DNA from: UBA11164 sp002420085
GTDB lineage: Bacteria; Pseudomonadota; Gammaproteobacteria; Xanthomonadales; Xanthomonadaceae
Assembly: GCA_031976395.1 (NCBI GenBank)
Contig: DALYLJ010000046.1
Location: forward strand, 1-18,704
Length of the DNA stretch: 18,704 bases
Reading direction: 5' to 3'
Below are positions 13,499 through 18,704 of the stretch, in pieces (the first letter of the stretch is position 1; the number at the start of each line of letters is the position of its first letter). A model generated the notes under the pieces. It did not search any database. It was not told where the DNA came from and saw nothing but the letters and a program-made list of their open reading frames with translations. The position numbers and the translations under genes were made by a program.

Positions 13499-15292
13499 TT
13501 ACTTGCTGTCCATTTGCAGGACGGCCAGGAAGGCTTCCTGGGGAATATCGACCTTGCCGACCTGCTTCATGCGCTTCTTGCCTTCCTTCTGTTTCTCCAG
13601 CAGCTTGCGCTTGCGGCTCACATCGCCACCGTAACACTTGGCGAGGACGTTCTTGCGTAGCGCCTTGACCGTGGAACGGGCAATGATCTGGGAACCGATC
13701 GCGGCCTGGATGGCGACATCGAACATCTGCCTGGGGATCAGTTCCCGCATCCGTTCGACCAGTTCGCGACCGCGCCGATCGGCCAGACCACGGTAGCAGA
13801 TTGCCGAAAGCGCATCGACCCGTTCGCCATTGATCAGCACATCCAGACGGACGAACGGCCCAGCCTGGAAGCGCAGGAACTGGTAATCCAGTGAAGCATA
13901 GCCGCGACTGACCGACTTGAGGCGATCGAAGAAGTCCATCACCACCTCGGCCATCGGCAACTCGTAACTGATCTGCACCTGACTGCCGAGGTAGTGAATG
14001 CCGATCTGGGAGCCGCGCTTTTCCTCGCACAGGGTGATGACGTTGCCGACATAGTCCGGCGGGGTGAGGATGTTGGCCCGGATGATCGGTTCGCGAATCT
14101 CGGCGACCTTGTTGGCCGGCGGCAGATTGGCCGGATTGTCGAGCGGCACCACCTCGCCGTCGGTCAGCGCCAGTTCGTAGACCACGGTCGGCGCGGTACT
14201 GATCAGATCGAGATCGTACTCGCGCTCCAGGCGTTCCTGGACGATCTCCATGTGCAGCATGCCGAGAAAGCCGCAGCGAAAGCCGAAACCCATGGCTTCC
14301 GACGATTCCGGTTCGAAGCGCAGCGCGGCGTCGTTCAGCCGCAGTTTCTCCAATGCCTCGCGCAGTGCCGGGTAGTCTTCCGCCGCCAGCGGAAACAGGC
14401 CGGCGAACACCCGTGGCTGCATCTCCTGGAAGCCAGGCAGAGGCGCAGCAGCCGGCTTGGCGGTGTGGGTCAGGGTATCGCCGACCGGGGCGCCGTGGAC
14501 ATCCTTGATCGACGCCGTCAGCCAACCGACCTCGCCGGCCAGTAGTGCCTCGCGCCGCAGTCGCTTGGGCGTGAACACACCCACCTGATCGACCTCGTGG
14601 CTGCGCCCGGTGGACATCACCAGCAGTTTGTCGCCGGGCCGGATCTCGCCCTGCATCACCCGCACCAGCGAGACCACGCCGAGGTAGTTGTCGAACCAGG
14701 AATCGATGATCAGGGCTTGCAACCGGTCGCTGTCGCGCGGCACCGGCGGCGGGATGCGAGCGACGATGGCTTCCAGCACCGCCCGAACGTTCTCACCGGT
14801 CTTGGCGCTGATCGGGATGGCATCCTCGGCATCGATGCCGATCACCGCCTCGATCTCGGCCTTGACCTTCGGGATGTCGGCGGTCGGCAGGTCGATCTTG
14901 TTGAGCACCGGCACCACTTCCAGGCCCTGCTCAACGGCGGTGTAGCAGTTGGCCACCGACTGCGCCTCGACACCCTGGGCGGCATCGACCACCAGCAGCG
15001 CGCCTTCACAGGCGGCCAGCGAGCGGCTGACCTCGTAGCTGAAATCGACATGCCCTGGGGTGTCGATGAAGTTGAGCTGATAGACCGTGCCATCGAGCGC
15101 GGTGTAGGGCAGCGAGACCGACTGCGCCTTGATGGTGATGCCGCGCTCGCGCTCGATCGGGTTGGAATCGAGCACCTGGTCGGCCATCTCGCGATCGCTC
15201 AGACCGCCGCACAACTGAATGATGCGGTCGGCCAGGGTGGACTTGCCATGATCGACGTGGGCGATGATCGAGAAGTTTCGGATGTGCTGCAT
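13499..15292 (-). CDS. lepA: Elongation factor 4 (LepA)
   Basis: LepA is a ribosome-associated translational GTPase affecting initiation, ribosome assembly or back-translocation. The 597-residue protein (599 in E. coli) has all G motifs: AHVDHGKS (11-18), RGITI (50-54), DTPGH (77-81), NKID (131-134) and an ISAKTGENV segment. The EF-G-like domains follow, and then the LepA-specific C-terminal domain with SRKRKLLEKQKEGKKRMK near the end. ATG 15292 gives the canonical MQHIRNFSIIAH start. An in-frame ATG at 15337 overlaps a -10 box and is rejected, although no Shine-Dalgarno sequence stands before 15292. It lies between degP and lepB, all on one strand. Confidence 0.97.
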   Translation of the reverse strand: MQHIRNFSIIAHVDHGKSTLADRIIQLCGGLSDREMADQVLDSNPIERERGITIKAQSVSLPYTALDGTVYQLNFIDTPGHVDFSYEVSRSLAACEGALLVVDAAQGVEAQSVANCYTAVEQGLEVVPVLNKIDLPTADIPKVKAEIEAVIGIDAEDAIPISAKTGENVRAVLEAIVARIPPPVPRDSDRLQALIIDSWFDNYLGVVSLVRVMQGEIRPGDKLLVMSTGRSHEVDQVGVFTPKRLRREALLAGEVGWLTASIKDVHGAPVGDTLTHTAKPAAAPLPGFQEMQPRVFAGLFPLAAEDYPALREALEKLRLNDAALRFEPESSEAMGFGFRCGFLGMLHMEIVQERLEREYDLDLISTAPTVVYELALTDGEVVPLDNPANLPPANKVAEIREPIIRANILTPPDYVGNVITLCEEKRGSQIGIHYLGSQVQISYELPMAEVVMDFFDRLKSVSRGYASLDYQFLRFQAGPFVRLDVLINGERVDALSAICYRGLADRRGRELVERMRELIPRQMFDVAIQAAIGSQIIARSTVKALRKNVLAKCYGGDVSRKRKLLEKQKEGKKRMKQVGKVDIPQEAFLAVLQMDSK

Positions 15293-15335
15293 AGGGCCAG
15301 GATGTCGGGCATCCGGCCCGCTCGGAAAGTCGGCC

Positions 15336-15341
15336 ATTATC
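15336..15341 (-). promoter_or_regulatory. Extended -10 promoter element for lepA
   Basis: On the minus strand TGC-GATAAT (-10 at 15336-15341, TGC at 15342-15344) lies about 45 bases before the lepA ATG. The -35 position (15359-15364, CCGAGT) is poor, so recognition would rely on the extended -10. The element lies directly downstream of the hairpin at 15348-15375. Confidence 0.4.
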
Positions 15342-15347
15342 GCACAG

Positions 15348-15375
15348 GCCGCCCGCGCACTCGGGCGCGGGCGGC
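15348..15375 (-). terminator. Perfect 11-bp GC hairpin between degP and lepA
   Basis: Arms 15348-15358 and 15365-15375 are exact reverse complements (11 bp, all G/C) with a 6-base loop, starting 8 bases after the degP stop. It is strong enough to stall or stabilise the 3-prime end of the sigma-E transcript. No T-tract follows, so readthrough into lepA is possible. It overlaps the spacer and -35 region of the putative lepA promoter. Confidence 0.5.
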
Positions 15376-15383
15376 TGCCGGAT

Positions 15384-16814
15384 TCACTCACCCTCGCGTG
15401 GCGACAGTGCGATGAACTGGTTCTGATCGCCCCGCCGGACCAGCAGCATGACGGTATCGCCCGGCTTGACGTCCTTCACGGCATCGGCGAACTGCCGGTG
15501 GCTGGCAACCGGAGTCCGACCGACCCGCAGGATGGCATCGCCCGGACTGAGGCCGGCACGCCGAGCGGCCGCACCGGTGACCTGGGTGATCACCACCCCC
15601 TCGCCGGCCGGCAGGCCGAGTTCGGCACGCACTTCCGGGGTCGGCGTTTCGACCACCAGGCCAAGCGCGCCGCCCGAGCCCGAAGTCGAGGGGGAGGTCG
15701 CAGCGGCGACCTCATCGGCCGGCAATTCGTCCAGCACGACGGTCAGCCGCTTGCGCTCGCCTTCACGCAGCACCAGGACTTCGGCACGGGTGCCGGGCGC
15801 GGTGGCGCCGACCACCGGTGGCAGGTCGGAGGACTGCACGATCTCGGTGCCATTGAATTCGAGGATGATGTCGCCGATTTCAATTCCGGCCTTGGCGGCG
15901 GCGCTGTCCGGCAGGACATTGCTGACCAGGGCGCCGACCGAGCGACGCAGCCCGAAGCTCTGGGCCGCCTCGCGGGTGACCTGCTGGACCACCACGCCCA
16001 ACTGGCCACGCCGGACCCGGCCGGTTTCCTTGATCTGCCGAACCGCATTCATCGCCACATCGATCGGAATCGCGAAGCTGACCCCCATGAAGCCGCCGGA
16101 GTTCGAGAAGATCTGCGAGTTGATGCCGACCACCTCGCCTCGGGTGTTCAGCAGCGGCCCACCGGAATTGCCACGATTGATCGCGACATCGGTCTGGATG
16201 AACGGTACGTAGTTCTGGGTCGGATCCAGGCTGCGCCGACCGACGCCACTGACGATGCCGGCAGTGACCGTGTTTTCCAGGAAGCCGAACGGCGAGCCGA
16301 TCGCCATCACCCATTCACCGGCCTTGAGCGCATCCGACCTTCCGACCCGCAAGATCGGCAGATCATCGGCCTTGATTCGCAGCAGGGCGACATCGGACAG
16401 CGGATCGCTGCCGATCACCTCGGCCTCGAACTCGCGTCGATCGGTCAGACGGACCACGACCAGATCGGCACCGTCGATGACATGGTGATTGGTCAGGATG
16501 TCGCCATCGGCGGAAATGATGAATCCGGAACCCCCGGCGACTTGGTCCTGGGGCGGCTGCGGCATGCCGGGCTGTCCGAAGAAGCGTCGGAAGAACTCCG
16601 GAACCTCTTCCTCACCCGGCGCCTGATTCCGATCCCTGGCCTGGGCGGTGCGGGTGGCCTCGATATTGACCACGGCCGGGCTGGTCGCCTCGACCAGTTC
16701 GGTGAAGTCGGGCAGGCCGGCGATCTGGCCGTGGACCGGCGCCGCGAGCATGAGCAGCAGCAGGGCCTGGATCAGGCAGGAAGATGCGATCGGATGAAAC
16801 AACCGGGCTGTCAT
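15384..16814 (-). CDS. Periplasmic serine protease, DegP/MucD (HtrA) family
   Basis: This HtrA protease/chaperone degrades misfolded envelope proteins. The 476-residue protein has a signal peptide (about 1-29), the trypsin-like domain with catalytic H111 (in TNHHVI), D141 (in LSDVALL) and S217 (in GNSGGP), and two PDZ domains (about 245-345 and 380-470, the latter with GVVITQVTGAAARRAGLSPGDAILRVG). A Ser/Gly/Ala-rich linker joins the PDZ domains. The N-terminal Q-linker RNQAPGEEEVPEFFRRFFG matches the LA-loop region seen in DegP/MucD. Position after rseC mirrors mucD in the Pseudomonas algU-mucABCD operon. An AG-rich GAGAG before ATG 16814 may serve as the ribosome site. The 72-base gap to rseC holds no evident sigma-E promoter. 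Confidence 0.94.
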   Translation of the reverse strand: MTARLFHPIASSCLIQALLLLMLAAPVHGQIAGLPDFTELVEATSPAVVNIEATRTAQARDRNQAPGEEEVPEFFRRFFGQPGMPQPPQDQVAGGSGFIISADGDILTNHHVIDGADLVVVRLTDRREFEAEVIGSDPLSDVALLRIKADDLPILRVGRSDALKAGEWVMAIGSPFGFLENTVTAGIVSGVGRRSLDPTQNYVPFIQTDVAINRGNSGGPLLNTRGEVVGINSQIFSNSGGFMGVSFAIPIDVAMNAVRQIKETGRVRRGQLGVVVQQVTREAAQSFGLRRSVGALVSNVLPDSAAAKAGIEIGDIILEFNGTEIVQSSDLPPVVGATAPGTRAEVLVLREGERKRLTVVLDELPADEVAAATSPSTSGSGGALGLVVETPTPEVRAELGLPAGEGVVITQVTGAAARRAGLSPGDAILRVGRTPVASHRQFADAVKDVKPGDTVMLLVRRGDQNQFIALSPREGE

Positions 16815-16886
16815 GGCGATCTCTCGGAGGTCTGACGGAAAGGGGGCTGATGGAAAGGGTACGGTGCGGCCAGCGACCGGACCGGG

Positions 16887-17408
16887 CTAGCCGACGGTGG
16901 GAAAACCAACCGGACGCACGGTCGGTTGCGGTTCCCGACCACGCACCCGCCGGATGGCGATCGCCAGGGCGAGCGCCATTCCGATCAAGGTCGGGACATC
17001 GGGATCGACTTTCAAGCCCAGGCTCGCCGCCAAGGCAGCCGAACCAGCACCGGCCGCCGCTCCGAGCAACAGGGCCAGCAGGGCCAGGCCGTAACCGTGA
17101 TAGCCGGCCTGGCGCAGCCGCGCCTCGTCAAGTTCGATCAGAACATCGGCGCCGACGCTCAGGCCGAACGGTGCCACTCGATCATCACCGCCCGAATCAC
17201 CGGGCGAACGTGCATCGGGCGAACGTGCATCGGACATCGATCGATTCCGACCCGGCAACGCCAGGCGCAGCCGACGATCGGCATCGGTGACGAACAGGTT
17301 GCAACGACCGGCACAGCCGATCGAACAGTCCCGGCAGCGGTCCTCCTCGACCTCGAACACCAGGCCATCGGGCTCGATCGCCACCAGCCGGGCGCGGCGC
17401 TCAGCCAT
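16887..17408 (-). CDS. rseC: RseC/MucC family regulator of sigma-E
   Basis: RseC is an inner-membrane modulator of the sigma-E pathway, also related to SoxR-reducing proteins. The 173-residue protein opens with a short strand-rich part and a cysteine cluster C-x2-C-x3-C-x3-C (C25, C28, C32, C36), suitable for an iron-sulfur cluster. Two C-terminal membrane helices follow (about 106-129 and 139-151), and a basic tail RRVRGREPQ. Between them lies a low-complexity insert with a perfect duplication DARSP-DARSP, encoded by a 15-bp tandem repeat. The start overlaps the rseB stop by 8 bases. The overall architecture matches the family; the insert is not a family feature I recognise. Confidence 0.85.
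   Translation of the reverse strand: MAERRARLVAIEPDGLVFEVEEDRCRDCSIGCAGRCNLFVTDADRRLRLALPGRNRSMSDARSPDARSPGDSGGDDRVAPFGLSVGADVLIELDEARLRQAGYHGYGLALLALLLGAAAGAGSAALAASLGLKVDPDVPTLIGMALALAIAIRRVRGREPQPTVRPVGFPTVG
17201..17230 (-). repeat. 15-bp tandem duplication inside rseC
   Basis: The + strand unit CGGGCGAACGTGCAT occurs twice without mismatch (17201-17215, 17216-17230), followed by three more matching bases. The unit is five codons, so the reading frame is kept and DARSP is doubled. It likely arose by slippage in a tolerant linker. Confidence 0.9.
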
Positions 17409-18333
17409 CGGGCGCGGTCTGCCGATGATCGGCCACGGCCTGAGCCAGACGATCGACCGTAGCTGCCGGCACCTTGCCCATGGCGTAGACCCGCCGACCG
17501 CCGCGCTGGATCAGCTTGCCATTGACCGAACCTGCGCGATTGTCGCGCTCGGCGGAAGCGCTGCCGGGTGCCGGCTTGACGTAGACCGATACGCTGGCGA
17601 GCCCATCGCTGAACACCCAGTGTTCTTCCTGCTGGGGGTTGATCTCGTGGCGGACCACGGTGTAGCCGTCGGGGACACCGATCGGCGCCGGATGCCGGGC
17701 GGTCTGCTCGGGCTCGACGGCGGCCGGCAGACTGACCCGACGCAATGCCTGATCGCTGCCCGGCTCCAGCGAGCCGGCGTCGGGAACCTTGCCGAGCGCG
17801 ATGTCGGTGAAGGCGAGATCCTCCAGCACCTTGCCATCGGCATCGAGCAGGGCAACCCGCAAGGGAAAACCGGACTCGGCCTCCAGCCAGAGCCGATAGC
17901 CGTAGCGGAAGGCATCCAGCGGACGGACCTCGATCCGCTGGGCGACCCGGCCGGCGGCGCGGTCCTCACCCAGCGCATCCAGCCGATAATGTGCGTCACC
18001 GCCGGCGCGCAGGGCATCGGCCACCGGCACCAGTGCCGACAGGCCCAGGTCGTCGTAGATGGTGGCCGGCCGGCCAAGTCCGATGCAGGTGACGCTGCGA
18101 CCCTGGCGGATCACCTCGCGATGTGGTCCGGACAGGGTGACCACCCGTTCCCGGTCATCCGAGGCCGATCGATAGATGCGCATCATCTCCATGCGCACGC
18201 CATCCATGTAGATCAGCGTGCCTTCGTAGTCGGTGTCGCGCACGGATTCGCTCATCCGTGCCAGCCAGCGCTCGGCACCATCGGCCAGAACGGTGGAAGG
18301 GAGCCACAGCAGGAGCAGCAGCCACCGGGTCAT
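17401..18333 (-). CDS. rseB: Sigma-E regulatory protein RseB/MucB
   Basis: RseB is a periplasmic protein that binds RseA and protects it from proteolysis until it senses mislocalised lipoprotein or LPS signals. The 310-residue protein has a signal peptide with cleavage predicted after A17 (VLA-D). The N-terminal MucB/RseB domain carries the family pattern DTDYEGTLIYMDGVRMEMMRI and VVTLSGPHREVIR. A C-terminal domain has GYTVVRHEINPQQEEHWVFSDGLASVSVYVKP and ends near AVADHRQ. Its ATG shares one base with the rseA stop (TGATG), and its end overlaps rseC by 8 bases, so rseA-rseB-rseC is tightly coupled. Confidence 0.93.
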   Translation of the reverse strand: MTRWLLLLLWLPSTVLADGAERWLARMSESVRDTDYEGTLIYMDGVRMEMMRIYRSASDDRERVVTLSGPHREVIRQGRSVTCIGLGRPATIYDDLGLSALVPVADALRAGGDAHYRLDALGEDRAAGRVAQRIEVRPLDAFRYGYRLWLEAESGFPLRVALLDADGKVLEDLAFTDIALGKVPDAGSLEPGSDQALRRVSLPAAVEPEQTARHPAPIGVPDGYTVVRHEINPQQEEHWVFSDGLASVSVYVKPAPGSASAERDNRAGSVNGKLIQRGGRRVYAMGKVPAATVDRLAQAVADHRQTAPDG

Positions 18334-18704
18334 CAGCGCAGTTCCGTCGCTCCGTTGCGGGCGCGTTCGATCGCCGAATCGGTGCCGGCACTGGTGACCA
18401 GATCGACGAACGGCGCGAAGCCTTCGAGGCCGCTCTCGCGCAGGGCATTGTTGTGTCGGATCAGGTAGGCCTCGAATTCAGCCTCGGAAATGGACGCGGC
18501 CGACGGCGCGAGCGAGTCCGCACCGGCCGACCGGGCCGACCGGGCGACCGGATCGGCGGCGTCGGGATCGACATCCGGGCGAATCAGGACCAGGGACAGC
18601 GACAGAGCCAGCGAGGCGGCCACGGCAGCACCGCTGACCCAGTCGCGTACTCGGCCAGGCCGGTTGATCGCTTTGATCGAAGTCGGCTGGCGCGCGATCT
18701 CGAC
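18333..18704 (-). CDS. rseA: Anti-sigma-E factor RseA (partial, start beyond window)
   Basis: The frame is open from the right edge to the TGA at 18333-18335, giving at least 123 residues of the C-terminal part. A membrane helix begins at about RDWVSGAAVAASLALS, preceded by basic residues, and a periplasmic tail follows. That tail, about 75 residues, is rich in Asp/Ala/Ser and ends with the segment EFEAYLIRHNNALRESG, a likely RseB-binding region. The N-terminal sigma-binding domain lies outside the window. The identity rests on this layout and on rseB and rseC immediately downstream; rpoE is expected just outside. The GTG at 18623 falls inside the helix and is not the true start. Confidence 0.85.
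   Translation of the reverse strand, partial: VEIARQPTSIKAINRPGRVRDWVSGAAVAASLALSLSLVLIRPDVDPDAADPVARSARSAGADSLAPSAASISEAEFEAYLIRHNNALRESGLEGFAPFVDLVTSAGTDSAIERARNGATELR

Noticed and set aside
12601..13668. A 355-codon plus-strand frame opposite lepB and the lepA end
   Set aside because: Antisense to two genes with clear catalytic or C-terminal motifs, and no recognisable domain.
15264..16835. A 523-codon plus-strand frame opposite degP
   Set aside because: The degP frame has the full catalytic triad and PDZ domains; the opposite frame has an Asp/His/Arg/Gln-rich composition typical of a shadow.
16815..16886. A sigma-E promoter before degP
   Set aside because: GTCAGA resembles a sigma-E -10, but nothing like GGAACTT lies about 16 bases upstream of it.

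Overview
The window is GC-rich chromosomal DNA from a gammaproteobacterium. It has minCDE, a complete mla phospholipid-transport cluster, and the order rseA-rseB-rseC-degP-lepA-lepB-DUF4845-rnc. A lipoprotein M2 peptidase and a combined mlaA-FEDCB cluster would suit the Xanthomonadales/Wenzhouxiangella-Chromatiales side of the class, but the genus cannot be fixed from this sequence alone. Nothing looks phage-derived or transposon-derived. I see no insertion sequence, CRISPR array or rRNA.

Layout. (1) Positions 189-5413, plus strand: a GNAT acetyltransferase, minC, minD, minE, an unnamed HEAGH-motif protein and an M2-family (ACE-like) lipoprotein peptidase. They are tightly spaced, probably read from a promoter at 189-217 with a second possible one before the peptidase, and end at a perfect 13-bp hairpin. 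(2) Positions 5510-6317, plus strand: a cysteine dioxygenase-type thiol dioxygenase with its own promoter, then tRNA-Leu(CAA). (3) Positions 6629-10477, plus strand: mlaA-mlaF-mlaE-mlaD-mlaC-mlaB, every junction overlapping. This is an entire system for retrograde phospholipid transport and outer-membrane lipid asymmetry. (4) Positions 10524-18704, minus strand: reading from the right edge, rseA (cut by the window), rseB, rseC, a DegP/MucD protease, lepA, lepB, a DUF4845 protein, rnc and trpA. This is the classical sigma-E/envelope-stress locus joined to the lepA-lepB-rnc locus, with trpA where era would commonly be expected.

How the genes work together: the left part couples division-site selection (Min) to peptidase genes. 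The middle maintains the outer-membrane lipid barrier. The right part senses envelope damage (RseA/RseB/RseC), degrades misfolded periplasmic proteins (DegP), and serves translation and secretion (LepA, signal peptidase) and RNA processing (RNase III). The envelope is a clear theme.

Most genes are recognisable housekeeping genes with intact catalytic residues. No convincing undescribed system is present. The points most worth a second look are the HEAGH protein overlapping the M2 peptidase behind minE, the Arg/Cys/Tyr set in the thiol dioxygenase, MlaA without a convincing lipobox and with an acidic tail, MinD with an N-terminal extension, the orphan trpA, and the hairpin/promoter composite before lepA.
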